This document shows, in pieces, positions 9,763 through 20,426 of a DNA stretch of 40,269 nt. The stretch comes from Penium margaritaceum (Eukaryota > Streptophyta > Zygnematophyceae > Desmidiales > Peniaceae), in assembly GCA_023375785.1 (NCBI GenBank), contig SZWC01004858.1, forward strand, positions 109,409-149,677, in the 5' to 3' direction. The notes under the pieces are model-generated. The model did no database searches. It had not been told where the DNA came from and saw nothing but the letters and a program-made list of their open reading frames with translations. The position numbers were made by a program, and so were the translations under genes. Within the stretch, counting starts at the first letter, position 1, and each line of letters opens with the position of its first letter.

Positions 9763-12128
9763 TTCCGATGCTGCCTTGGGGAGTCGCAGCAGGCCTCGAC
9801 CCTTCATGATGGGCTGGTCCTCGTCAGGTGATGGTGACTCGCTGAGTTCGGAGATCACCACCCCACCTGCCTTCCGCTTTACCGCCGTCATCGCGGCACC
9901 TTCTTCAATCCCTTGCTTGTGTTGTGGTGTAGCGCCCGCGCTCCCCAGGAGGGGTTGAAGTTGAGCCGGGACTGATCTGGCCGGCAATGGTACGTTGCGG
10001 GATACCTTCAGGAGCAGCTCCATTGCTCGGGCGACGCTCCGCTGAACCTGCGCGAGCTGTTCCATGTTGACAGGTTGATCAGTTCCCTGGGTGTGGCGGG
10101 CTTGTTTGCTGCGCTTGGCGGGGGTGATGGTCGTGGAGCTGTCCTCAATGGTCCGCTTCCCTTTTTCCTTGCGGTGGGATGTTGGCGTGGTCTCCGCGGA
10201 CGGCGTCTGCTTCTTCGCAGCGGAGTCCCTTTGTGGCTCTCCCTCTCGGCTGATTGATGCCGCGTGAAGTGGAACCGCCTTCCCCTGGGAAGCCGCGGAC
10301 GCTGTAGTTATTCTGGCCGCACGCTGGAGTTTGGCCCTCCTGTCGAGTAGAGCCGGGGACAGAATCAGTCGTGGGGTGTTCATCCGCGCTCCTTCTCTGG
10401 CCGCTGCCGTCTTGGCGTACACGAGCACGTCCTGTGCTGGACCCCCGCCTTTCCTTTGTGCCTCGTCCTGTTGCTCTACTGCCTGTGCCTCCGCTGCTTA
10501 TTTTACAGCGGTCACCGCCTCCCCTGCGTCTGCTGCCTCTGCCTCCGGAGCGGTATTTGTCTCTTGTCTTGTTGGATCTTTCACTCCTGTGTCGCGTTGC
10601 GCGGCCGCAACTACCGCTTCTACCACAGCTTCTACCTCTTGCGCCGCCCTCTGCTCCGCTGCAGCTTCTTCCTTCCGCCTCCGTTCTTCCGCCATCTCCT
10701 GCCAAAGTGCACGCAGTCGCTCCCTCATGCTTGTGAGCTCAGAGGAGTCACGGAGATACTCTTGCGCCTCTTCAGTTTCACTGTGGGTGCGGTTCTTTTC
10801 CTCGCGACACACGTTTACTGCTTCACGGGCCCAGTGACGTACTGCCTCTTCTGTTAGTGCTGTGCGAGTTCCCTGAAGGGATTTCCATAACCCTTCCGCT
10901 ACCTCGGTCACGGCCCGCTGGCGCGTGGCGTTGTCTTGAGTCAGCTGCCAGCGCTGGCGATGGCGGTGAACCAATGCTCATGCTGCTGCTCTGCCCCGGA
11001 GATGGCTGCCAGCTCTGCTGCTGTGTACTGCAGTCCCCACCTGCGGGAGGTGAGCCCGAATAGGTAGCCCCACCTCCAGAGTTCCGCTGTTGCCTTGCGG
11101 TCCGGTCGTTCCATTGTTCCCGCCGGCATGCGCACGGCGCGGTATATCGTGAGTGCCCGGGCACGCTCCTGGAGTAGATGCACACAGCGGCGTGTGGGAT
11201 CCGCGGTCTGGTCACGGCGGACCAGGAGCCACCATTCGCGGGCAGCATCCACATTATGGTCAGGTTGTACCGTGTCCAGGAGCGTTGCCACTCCCGCCAT
11301 GGCCTGCGCAGGACGAAGGTTGAGGAGGTCACGGAGCACTAAAAGGAGACGCTCGGCCCCCGCCGTTTCCAGTAACTGTACGTGTCGTGCTCGCGGCCCC
11401 AAGGCGAGGGCGGTCTTAGCCGCTCCCTTCAGTGCCACCTGCCAGGCGGGGTTGAAGAAGGAGTCCCCCAAGCTTGCGCGGACTGCCTCCGGGAGCTCGT
11501 CGAGTAGGTGGATGATCACACTGCTCACCACGTCCAGCAGATAATCAGTCCTCGGATGATCTCCACTGTCCCCAGAGCTTTCCTCCATACGTGTCTGCGC
11601 GCCCTCCATGATTGTGCCGGCGCTGAGCAAGGGGCGTAGGGTTCCACGTGAGGCCGGTGGGGATGAGGAGTGCGCGGTTGGTGCAGATGGGCCGGACGGT
11701 GGCGGTGCTCCCGCAACTGTTATCACCACCGGGGATGCGGCAGGGCCAGATGGAGGCGTACTGGGTGACGCTGCCGCTGTTGCTGCGGTAAGGATTGGTG
11801 CCGGGGGTGCCCCAGGAGATGCTGCCACGTTTGGTGCCGCATTATGGCCCGGTGCTGGAAGACCTCCGGGTAATGTTGCTGCTTCGAATGCCGCTGAGGC
11901 TTCCGGTGCCGTGGGGGGGCCCGGTGCCGGCGAGGCTTCAGATGTCGCCGCCCCTGCTGTGACCATAGGCGTTGGGGCCGGAGGGGTTCCAGGTGATGTT
12001 ACCGTTGCCGCGGACGGGCATGATGCTGGAGGTGCTCCTGGGGTTGCACCCGATGCTGCTACCACTGGTGACGAGGATATTCTTGCACTAGTTGTAACAC
12101 GGCCCGCGGACTGTCGTTGAAAGGTCCG
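9763..12128 (-). pseudogene. Unrecognised N-terminal part of the integrase polyprotein, copy A
   Basis: In order: an Ala/Pro/Ser-rich low-complexity stretch (about 12128-11600), a roughly 250-residue helix-rich segment (about 11590-10900; contains LLDVVSSVIIHLLDELPEAV and ELWRWGYLFGLTSR), a charged probable coiled coil (about 10800-10600; RLRALWQEMAEERRRKEEA), an Ala/Glu-rich stretch, and a Lys/Arg-rich region with KEKGKRT and PAKRSKQAR. I recognise none of these families; no CCHC box or gag signature is present. The frame is broken by a 1-bp deletion near 10952 and a TAA at 10498-10500, but copy B shows that this region and integrase share one frame. The ancestral polyprotein would be about 1,380 residues. 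The 200 bp between this and retropepsin 2 (12129-12330) is a spacer with no clear ORF. Confidence 0.65.
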
Positions 12129-12330
12129 TCTCGTGGCATGCTCACCCCCCCCGTTCGAGGGCGCGGACCCCGTTGCCAGAAGGGCGAGCCATTGCAGATG
12201 CTGTGCCGCGGTTGTTGCTGGAATTGCGAGTAACACGACGGGTGATTTGGGTGCCAGAAGCGGGCGGCGTGAGGACCACGGGAGAAAGGACGGAGAGTGG
12301 TCGAGCCGAAGTGAAGAGCGAGGTGAACGA

Positions 12331-13806
12331 TCAAATACCGGCTGCAAAAATGAGACTGAGAATGCCCGCGCTGAGCAATACATCCGCCTGGCGCGGCGCG
12401 AGCCAGTCGGCCGCCAGGAGCATGTCATATGGGCGGACGTCACACACCTGCACGATGTGCGGTGCATGCACGTTGGCCACCTGGATAGGCAAGGCTTCGA
12501 TTTGTCCGATGGGTGCATCGATGGCGCCGGTGGAGATGGAGAAGCGGAGTCGAGTGGGTACAATGAGGTGATCGAGACACAGGGTGCGGGCCATCCGCAG
12601 CGCGATTGTAGTATGGGTGGCGCCGGTGTCCACGATGGCCACGAACTTACGGCCACATACCCAGACATAACACCACGCCACGTGGATTTCGGTCGGCGTT
12701 GGTGGACCGGTGGTTAGCGGTGCGGGGGCCCACGTGTATGATGCTTGGAAAGCATCCTCCCGGATGCGGGAGTGTGCTGTGACGATTGCATGGGCTACCA
12801 TGCAGACACCTGTATCACGGGTGAGGGTGCAAGAGAGGCGGATGCCGACGGGGGAGAGGGAGGGGTTGTAGGAGGAAAAGAGCGCCTGCAGTTCTTCCGC
12901 AGATATGGGGGAATGGAGAAGGAAATCGACCAAGGAGAGGGGGTGCCGCGTGTCGAGAAGAGGGGAGGCAGTGGGTGGAGGGGTCATTGAAGAAGAAGCG
13001 ATGGCCACCGGTGCGGTTGTGGGAGCCCGGCGGAATGATGGCCGAGAGGGGCGAGAGGGAATGTGTGCTGCGACGTCCCCCAACGTCCAGCCGCGGATGT
13101 CAGGGTTGAAGCGGTGGGCAAGCTGAAGACCGGTAGCAGCGGGAGCAGGGAGGGTCTCCGCGGTGCCCAGCCATTCGGCAGGCTCCAACTCGGATAGGAG
13201 TTGGTATGCGACCGCGGATTCCTCCTCCGTGAACTCACAAGCGACACCCTCCCACTGGGGCTCAGCATCCGCGGGTGGGGAGGCGTCTGTGCGGATAGAC
13301 TCTTGGAGGTTGTCCTGGGGGTCCGTGGGATGTGGCCAATCCGCGCGTGGGAGGCGACTGAGGGCATCCGCGTTGCGGTTAGCAAGCGCGGGCTGATACT
13401 TGATCTTCATATTGTAACCTTGCAAGAGGAGGGCCCACTTGGCCAAGATGACCTCATGATTTTGCGTCGTGAGCAGCCATTGCAATGCCTGATGATCCGT
13501 CAGGACTGTGAAAGGCTTGCCATTCTTGATGTAGTCGCGGAAGTGTTGGAGGGCCCACAACACAGCCAAAAACTCACCTTTCACTGGTGGGTAGTTCCGC
13601 TCACCATCAGTGAGGGCGCGGCTGGCATATGCAATCACCCGCTGAATCGGTTCCTGGGCCGATTGTGACAGGACAGCACCAAGGCCTTCCCGCGACCAAT
13701 CGGTTGTGATGGCGAAGGGAAGGTTGAAGTCAGGGAACTCCAACATGGGCGCTGTAACCAAGCGGTGTTTGATTTCCGCCCAAGCAGCCGCACACTCCGG
13801 AGTCTA
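12331..13806 (-). pseudogene. pol: RNase H followed by a second retropepsin, copy A
   Basis: RNase H shows Asp in AITTDWSREGLGAVL, Glu in KGEFLAVLWAL, Asp in LTDHQALQWL and Asp in NADALSR. About 150 residues later comes a complete retropepsin: CGRKFVAIVDTGATHTT (catalytic Asp codon 12628-12630) and the YDMLLAADWLAPR motif. It is clearly homologous to the first retropepsin near 15370, and similarity extends upstream (VGIRLSCT against VGISLACT). The ORF ends at TGA 12331-12333 in this copy and at the equivalent site in copy B. An in-frame TAG at 13804-13806, also in copy B, separates it from RT. A retropepsin after RNase H is not the usual Ty3/Gypsy layout. Confidence 0.88.
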
Positions 13807-14721
13807 CTCAAACAGGATGTCCTGATGGGTCAACTGCTGAAGCGGGCGGATGATGCGTGCGTGGTCGCGGAAAAACTTGCGGTAGAAGGAGACGAAGCCC
13901 AAGAAGATCTTTACTTCCCCCGCAGTAGTGGGTTGTCGCCATTCCTGGACGGCGGCAATCTTTGCAGGGTCGGTTTTAATACCGTCGGCACTCATGACAA
14001 AGCCTAAGAACTCCATCTCCGCAGCACCAATGGAACACTTGGCAGCCTTGAGTTTGAGGTTTGCAGCGCGGAGTGCAGCGAAGACGGCGGAGAGGGAGGA
14101 GAAGAGGTCCTCGAAGCCGTGTGCGGCGACCATGATGTCGTCGATGTAGCAGCTCACGTCGGGAATGCCGCGGAGGGTGGAGTCCATGACACGCTGGAAC
14201 GTGGCGCTGGCATTACGGAGACCAAAGGGCATGCGGGTGAAGGCGTAGAGGCCTTCAGGGGTGACAAAGGCTGTTTTGGCAATGGAATCCGGGTGCATGG
14301 GGACGGCGTGGAAGGCTGCTTTGACGTCGAGTTTTGCAAACCATCCGCGCCCCTGTTGATGCTCTTGTATGTCGACGATCAGTGGCATGGGGTAGGCATC
14401 TTCCTCAGTGACACGATTAAGGTCGCGGAAGTCGACACAGAAACGTTTGGAGCCGTCTGGCTTTCCAAGGATGACCAAGTTGGCACGCCAGGGACTGACA
14501 ATGGGCACGATCACGCCTTGTGCCTTTAATTCCGCGAGACCGTCATTGATGGTCTGCTCTTGGTCTGGAAGGATTTGGCGGACCTTTTATTTCACCGCGG
14601 GAGCTGATCCGGTGTTGATGACATGGAAGGCATTGACCGCCCCAAGGTCTGTTGCGGACCCAGCGAAGATATCGGCGAAAGAGTCCACCAAATCCCGGAA
14701 GTCCTGCCTCTGGGATGGTGA
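13807..14721 (-). pseudogene. pol: Reverse transcriptase, copy A
   Basis: Fingers and palm motifs are clear: FCVDFRDLNRVTEEDAYPMP, AKLDVKAAFHAVPM (first catalytic Asp), GLYAFTRMPFGLRNASATFQ, CYIDDIMVA (YIDD box) and EFLGFVMSADGI. It ends with a thumb/connection motif FLGFVSFYRKF. Copy A has a TAA at 14587-14589 (CAA in copy B) and a 1-bp deletion near 14725, so it is not translatable as it stands. It catalyses cDNA synthesis in the cytoplasmic particle in intact relatives. Confidence 0.95.
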
Positions 14722-15428
14722 GAGACGGGGTGAAGGATATGGTCCCACCGCGGCGGTGGGGGTGGCAGTTGCTCACGTATGGGGTAGAAGTCATCGTCCT
14801 GATCCAGGGGAAGGCATGGTCCAAGTCCATGCTCGCCTTGTTGCCACAGCCCCAGAAGGTTGGCACGCACCCCTGCTTCCGCGTGTTCCGCGGAAAGTTT
14901 ACGCCACTCCTCGGCATGGAGCTATTCTGCATCCAGTACATCATCCACCGGTGTCAGGTTGCTCAGGGAACGTGCGGTAGCATCTTCCTGTGCCGCATCA
15001 GTGAGTGAGAATATTGGGGCCTCGACTACTGGCACTGTGACACGATCGCCCACAGTGATGAGGGCGTAGTCTTTCGTGCCCGTGGCAGATGTCAGCTGCA
15101 TGACACATAGGGAAAACAGGAGGTTGCCACATCGCGGAAGGAGATAGTCCATCCCCAGGAGAACATTGTAGGTCCGCACCTGGGTCACTTGGACATCCAC
15201 TGGTTCATGCAGAGTGCCCACCTGTAGGGGCAAGCCTCGTACTTCACCATCCCCGTAATCGAGCCCTCCCGCGGAGTTACTAAACAGCCGCCTTGTTGGG
15301 ATGACGCGGTCTGTCCATCCAATGAGACAGAGGACGCGGAAGGCCACATTAGTGTGGGTCGCCCCGGTGTGAATGATGGCCAGGAACTTGCGGCCACCAA
15401 TCCAGACCACACAACAGGCCACCTCCTA
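14722..15428 (-). pseudogene. pol: Retropepsin 1, copy A (catalytic Asp lost)
   Basis: VVWIGGRKFLAII is followed by HTGATHT where copy B has DTGATHT; the codon is 15369-15371 (CAC against GAC). The second signature YNVLLGMDYLLPR is present. TAG codons at 15426-15428 and 14922-14924 bracket it; copy B has sense codons at both. It lies between the Gag C-terminal part and RT, the standard place. It would process the Gag-Pol precursor in an active element. Confidence 0.88.
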
Positions 15429-16450
15429 GTGGCGGTCGTCGCGGCGGGGTGGTTCCAGAGGTTGAGGTGCCCACCCCCATTCTATTTCTTCTGTAGTTAA
15501 TGCGGGTGGCACTTCTGTCACAACGCGTCGAGTGTTCTGAGTGTCATGGGGCGGAGTGGTGCAGGCAAGGGAGATACCCACGGTCTGGAGGCGATGATTG
15601 GCGTTGGTGAATTATTATCGGAGCCGCGGAGCCAGTTCGGGATGAAGGCGAAGGAAGTCAAAGAATTTGACAGAGGCAATGGGGGTGGTGAAGAGTTTGT
15701 GGACCGGATCAGCGGAATCCACTGCAGGGGTGGGGATAGGCTGAGATGCAGGTGAGTTGGTCGCAACCGCTACCGTAGGCTTGGGATCAGGTTGGCGGCG
15801 CTTCTCTAGGGGTCGCATGGAGCGGGCCGTGATGGCCTCTTGCAGTCGGGCCTCGGCGGCTTCCGCTCGTCGACGCAGATTGTCCTGCAACTGCGCAGCC
15901 TCCTGCAGATCCCACCCACGGAGCTTGACTCGACGGGCACGTGTGATGAGCTCCGCTTCCTCAGGTGTTGGTGCTACCTTGGTGGTCTCGTCCTTTGCCA
16001 TGGGCAGGCCTAGCTTCACGTTGCGTGCGCCGGCCGCGGGATTTTGCTGCGGATTTGGCAGGAGACCCTGTCCCGCTCCTTGAGCCGCCTTGTCTTGTCC
16101 CGTGGGCGGCGGGTTCAGTGGCTGCAGCTGTTGCTGTTGCTGTGGCGGATGCTGTTGTTGGCCGGGCTGCGCCTGGTTGTAGTACTGCTGCCACTGCTGG
16201 ACCATGGGATCCTGGGAAGCTGGTTCAGGGCGCGGAGCTGCTTGTCTCTTACGAGGGCAGTCCCGCGCGATGTGTTCCAGGCTTTGGCACGTGTAACAAG
16301 CTTTTGGCTTCTGCTGCTGCGGAGGTGGAGCGGGTGAGGACGAGGGTGCGTGGGTGTCGGCGCCCTGGTATTGTCTGGTTGACCGTTGCCTGGTGAAGAT
16401 GTCGGTGGCGTCTCGCACCGCATCTTGCAAGGATGGGTAGCGATCTGCGA
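15429..16450 (-). pseudogene. gag: Gag C-terminal part with CCHC zinc knuckle, copy A
   Basis: The knuckle CYTCQSLEHIARDCP (Cx2Cx4Hx4C) lies at 16257-16298, followed by a basic KRQ stretch, a Gln-rich run, and a Glu/Ala/Arg-rich probable helix (EEAELITRARRVKLRGW). Two adjacent TAA codons at 15612-15617 break it (EE in copy B). It is in the same ancestral frame as retropepsin 1 and RT, and in the -1 frame relative to the upstream Gag part. Such knuckles bind genomic RNA during packaging. Confidence 0.88.
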
Positions 16451-18790
16451 TCATGAGACTGCTGATCTCATCCGGAAGGGGCGGATGAGGTTCTGCAAGA
16501 GAACCCACAGCGGCAGTCCTTCCCCCTGCGGACTCTTGGCCACCGAGGCCCATGTCAGGAACTGGTCCAAGAACCTGCGGATGTCGTCATCCTTGCGCAT
16601 GACCTCCTTCTCAATCTTCCGCAGCGCCTCTTCCTTTGTCAGATGTTTAAAGCGTTCTATAAGGGTGTTGCCAAAGTCCTCCAAAGATAGAAAAGGTGCC
16701 CGCGCGTTGTACCAATCCGCTGCTGCTCTCTGGAGATGTAGTTCCGCGGTGGCGAGGCAGAGGTCGGGCGGAATCCGACCGATGCTAGCATAGAGGGTGA
16801 TTTGTTTGAGCCAGACCCAAGGGTCTTCCTCCGGGGCACCTTTGAAAGAGTCCAGCCGGGGAATGTTGGCAGGCTCGGGACGGATGTACTGCAGCTGCGG
16901 GACGGTGCTGCGGTTAGTCGTCAATGCAGTCACAGCATGTGGCGGGGGGAGGGCGGCAGGTGGAGCTGCGGAATATCCATTCGTAGGGATCGGCATCTGG
17001 AGCTGCCCCGCGGGCATGGGAAGACTTGCTTGCGTGGGAGGGAGAGACATGTACCAGGAAGAGGGAGTGGCTGTGGAGGCGGTGTAGGGTGTGGAGAAGA
17101 ATGCTGTCCCAGGCGGCAGCATCTGGGTTCCCTGCACCGGTGGTACCGTTGTCTGCGATATCTAGTACGTCGGAGCCGGTGGGACTGCAGCCACGGGGTG
17201 GAGAGGAGCTGCAGCTCCATTGCTGGTGGTCGGGTGCGGATTCCCTTGCAGCTGCTGTGGGGGCAGGTACAAGTGGCTCTGTGCAGTTTGTTGTGGTACT
17301 GGCGGCGAGACCTGGGAAGGTGTCCCAACTGGCATTGTTCCCATTGGCTGTTGGTGGGGGAGCTGCTGATATGTAGGCATGTGTGGCTGCAGAGTCATGT
17401 TGGGCGTGATCGTCTGCGGTACCACTCCCACAGGCATCGGGCCCATCTGTTGCTTTATCTGGGTCGTCCACATGGCTGGCACAGCCGCAGGGGGTCGCGT
17501 TGTAGCCGTCAGCTGTGTTCCACCTCCAGTCGCTTGGTGCTGCTGACTCGTTGGTTGGGTTCCGGTCAGTAGAGGCTGGACCGCGTTCCCTTGGTAGTTG
17601 ACTACACTGCCGGGCTGAGGCACCTGCTGTGGTGGCTGCGGGACTGCGGAGGGCCCGGCCATCATCCCCACTTGCATCGTGAGCTGCGGTGTCATATATG
17701 CTGGCTGCTGTGGTCCCGTCATGGGCGGACGCGAGATAGCCGCCGCCTGCATGGTGCCCATCATCACCTGCTGCTGTGGTGGTGTACTTTGCGCAGGTGG
17801 CTGCGGGGGTGCCCCAGTTGGCAGGGTGATCAGGTTTGGCTGTAATGCGGGGGTTTGGTGCGTCATACTCGCCTGTCCACCCCCCGTGTGCTGATGCTGC
17901 GGATGATTCAGTGGCTGGACTACTCCGATTGCTTGGGGTTGCGCGGCCGCCTCCGCCGCGGTTGTTCCCATGGTCAGGAGAGTCTGGCCCATGGGCAGTT
18001 GATTCACTGATGGCTGCGCAACTCCTAATGCCTGTACGGACATCGGCATCCCCATCTGTATGCCTCCTGTAGGTTGTGCGGATACGGCAATCTGCTGCTG
18101 CTGTAACCCGGGCACAGGTGGTTCCGCTGCCGGGACGCCCGTGATTGCCCCGGCCGGCTGCTGCGGCGGGTTCGTGTCCTGAGGCATCCAAAGGGCAGGG
18201 TTTAGGAGTCCCATCCTCTGCTGGTGCGCCGACATCCACTGCTCGTCTGGTGCTGGTACCTCGGGGATCCCTGAATCCTCGGGACTCAACGGTAAGGGTT
18301 GTGGGTGTGTCGGCGGGGGCACGTGCTGCGCCTCTATTCCGCCAGGGACCTGCTGCTGCTCCCCGCCCCGACGCCGATACACCAGTCCGCGGTAGACCTC
18401 GAGCTCTCCACCACCGGAGGATTCCCGCATGGAAGGTGGCGCATCGGAGAACCACTGCGCCCCAAGTGGCACATTTGGCTGGCCCCCCTGGCCCTGTTGA
18501 TACTGGGCCGACCCATGGCTGTCGGAACTGTGGACACTCTCCACCTCCGCGTGTTCGGCCAGCGCATCCATAATGCGGCGCCAGTGCAGCTGCTCCAATC
18601 ACTCGGTCACCTGTCGGTGCTGGGCAAGCGGATCGGAGCCTGGTGAGGAGTTGACTGGTGTGCGGGACACTACAGGCGAGGAATCCCGGCTTCCCACGCA
18701 GGTCGCGGCCCGTCGTGGCAGTAAGCACCGCGCTGATGACTGCTGCTACCGTCGCCTGGTGTCCTGATGCACGAAGCTGGCCGGCGACAT
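16451..18790 (-). pseudogene. gag: Gag N-terminal and capsid part, copy A
   Basis: The first ATG after the PBS in the right frame is at 18790. About 400 residues rich in Pro, Gln, Met and Thr follow. Near 16880-16460 comes a typical retrotransposon capsid segment: RLDSFKGAPEEDPWVWLKQI, then AADWYNARAPF and FGNTLIERFKHLTKEEALRK. The frame ends at 16451, but the next frame continues the capsid sequence (PPLPDEISSLMIADRYP). Lesions: TAG 18746-18748, TGA 18599-18601 and TAG 17162-17164, with sense codons in copy B at each. A 638-residue ORF in another frame over this region is a shadow. Confidence 0.85.
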
Positions 18791-18845
18791 GAACAACTGA
18801 TCTGAAAGGCACGCGCAGTTCTGCTGGCAAAGAGCAAAGAACTGT

Positions 18846-18862
18846 CCACGCTCACCGCACCA
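18846..18862 (-). promoter_or_regulatory. Primer-binding site, copy A
   Basis: Minus-strand TGGTGCGGTGAGCGTGG, 6 nt downstream of the 5' LTR end (spacer GTGTCA). Identical to 37571-37587 and, on the plus strand, to 5174-5190. Confidence 0.88.
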
Positions 18863-18868
18863 TGACAC

Positions 18869-20106
18869 TGATACCCCCAATTTTGCCGCGTCCCTGATCT
18901 TTCCGCGGACGGCAACTCTCCGCGGACCTTCGCGAATGACTTGCTTAACTATCACAAGTTGACTGAGTGATTAGCAAGATGCAATCGTCGCCCCTAGGCT
19001 GGAGACTACTCCGCGGACCACAAGTTTGGGACTGTTGCGTCTACACCCTATGGGAAGTGGCACTCCGCGAGCTACTGAGATGCGGCAACCCACAATAGGA
19101 GATCCCCGACTATCAGCTATTCCGCGGACCACAGTTATACACTTCTGCGCAAGCACCTCACCGATGAGTGACGCTCCGCGTTCCGCTTCTTCCCACACGG
19201 GAGTCCACCACCTTGTGGCGTCCAACTCCTCTCCGCGGAACCCCGTTCCGCGGACGTGTGCAAGCAAGGGACACCGCCGGCAGCCCACCTCACTCGAACT
19301 TTTGGTTCTTTACGCACCAATTCCCATAGTCCGCGGACCGGACTCGGAGAGTGGGTGAGGGCAAGAGGGCACTGGGCGGAGCACAGGAATGAGAGTAGGC
19401 CAATGACTTTGATAAAGCTGATTGCGGAGTACATGGAATACTCTGGAAGGCAAGCAAGTCTGAGTTGCACTTTTCCTACTGCTATTGCGGCCCCTTTTCT
19501 ACTCGGGACTCCGCGCGGCGTGTCTACACGCCGACGGTCTCATCCATCTCACATCCTCCTACTCCTTCTACTTTGACTCCACGCGGTGCGGCTACGCACC
19601 GCGGGTCTCGTCCCACTCACACTGTCTATTCTGCTGGTCACTTTCTTCATCTGCGGTTCGTACACGCGGTTCATCGTGTTCTTCCTTGAATCTTCGTCCT
19701 CAGTGGTGCGTCTCACGGGGCTCCTTCGTGATTGATTCTTGGTCACTTGTGCTGATTGGTCGTTTCTCCTCTGATTTCTCAGTTCCTCCGCTATCCTGCC
19801 TGCGCTTCGTCAGTGGCCGCGGATTCTGTTTTAGCTTGACCCCGTTTCCTTTGCACCGCGGCCCTTCCCCTCACGGCTTCCCGCCTGGCCACAAATTCTT
19901 CTGTTGAGAAGAACCGCCGCATGCAAATGTTTGTCTGCGGCGGCCCTTTCGCCGGTGGCTTGCTTGTGCTTCCACCGGATCCGCGCGTACCCCTCGCTCA
20001 ACCGCATCCGCGGGAGCCAACCTACCGTGCGCGCATCCCTTGCCTCTTCGATTCCTATTCCGCCAGTTGTTTCTTCCGCGGAGCTGCGGCAGGATTGTGT
20101 GTGACA
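18869..20106 (-). repeat. 5' LTR of copy A (1238 bp)
   Basis: Same ends and same length as the LTR at 436-1673. It has more intact TCCGCGGA palindromes than the left LTR. An open frame starting in the LTR (ATG at 18955) is in frame with Gag but is stopped at 18746. It also served as the 3' LTR of the outer tandem element, because a polypurine tract and zinc-finger sequence follow it. Confidence 0.93.
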
Positions 20107-20398
20107 CTGATGCCGCCAACCCCCCCTTTTTCGAGACTTTGTCCCAGAGTTTCTCAGCGCTCTTTCTACGTGAAATACTTGTGGGGCTTGGGGCGGCCCC
20201 GCTCCTGGCATGGCCTGCAGTATTTCTCCACCGCTCCTCCCCTCCGCTTGAGCTTCACCGCGCACTCATCATGGACAAATAGCCGGCATCCCTCACACCG
20301 CGCTCCGATTGTGGGTGCGCCGACCAACTTCTTGCATGAGGAGCAGTGTGGCCCGCGCTCGTACTTCTGGCAGCTTGAGCATCAGTAGATCCGTTTGC
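20107..20398 (-). mobile_element. Internal stub of a second, tandemly joined element
   Basis: Matches 1674-1960: polypurine-tract complement (AACCCCCCCTTTTT), then the last C4HC3 module of the zinc-finger ORF. The sequence leaves the internal region after GTTTGCCT and joins the last bases of an LTR with 2 bp of overlap (CT). The same junction is present at 39471. Confidence 0.88.
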
Positions 20399-20421
20399 CT
20401 GCGGCAGGATTGTGTGTGACA
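20399..20421 (-). repeat. Terminal 23 bp of the outer LTR
   Basis: CTGCGGCAGGATTGTGTGTG plus ACA equals the right end of the full LTRs. It is followed directly by the GTAGT target duplication, so the outer element end is preserved although nearly all of that element is deleted. Confidence 0.88.
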
Positions 20422-20426
20422 GTAGT
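20422..20426. repeat. Target site duplication, right (GTAGT)
   Basis: Matches 431-435 exactly and reconstitutes a 21-bp satellite unit with the left flank. Confidence 0.85.

Larger units (their letters stand above)
436..20421 (-). mobile_element. LTR retrotransposon copy A (Ty3/Gypsy-like), with tandem stub
   Basis: Minus-strand element. In transcription order: 5' LTR (18869-20106), PBS, Gag, CCHC knuckle, retropepsin 1, RT, RNase H, retropepsin 2, unknown region, integrase, zinc-finger ORF, polypurine tract, 3' LTR (436-1673). RT and RNase H before integrase is the Ty3/Gypsy order. Outside the 5' LTR lies 0.3 kb of the 3' internal end of a second element and the last 23 bp of its outer LTR, then the target duplication. 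A 4.7-kb non-autonomous element (3280-7970) has split it. The two LTRs are both 1238 bp and differ at roughly 5% of positions in the first 190 bp I compared, so the insertion is old. Every ORF carries lesions. Confidence 0.93.

Noticed and set aside
10941-12668. 575-codon frame as a single gene including 12334-12668
   Set aside because: Its first part is antiphase to the second retropepsin, whose motifs are in another frame; only the part below about 12128 matches the copy B integrase frame.
8158-18790. Alternative genetic code (TAG or TAA as sense)
   Set aside because: Stops are mostly private to one copy and replace different amino acids (Gln, Trp, Glu, Tyr), which fits ordinary decay.
16914-18830. 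638-codon frame overlapping Gag
   Set aside because: It is a shadow in another phase over Pro/Gln-rich Gag codons; it lacks the capsid motifs and begins at a non-ATG codon.
436-20106. Repeat-induced point mutation (RIP) in the LTRs
   Set aside because: LTR differences include many transversions and no clear C-to-T bias by eye; a dinucleotide count would be needed to reopen this.
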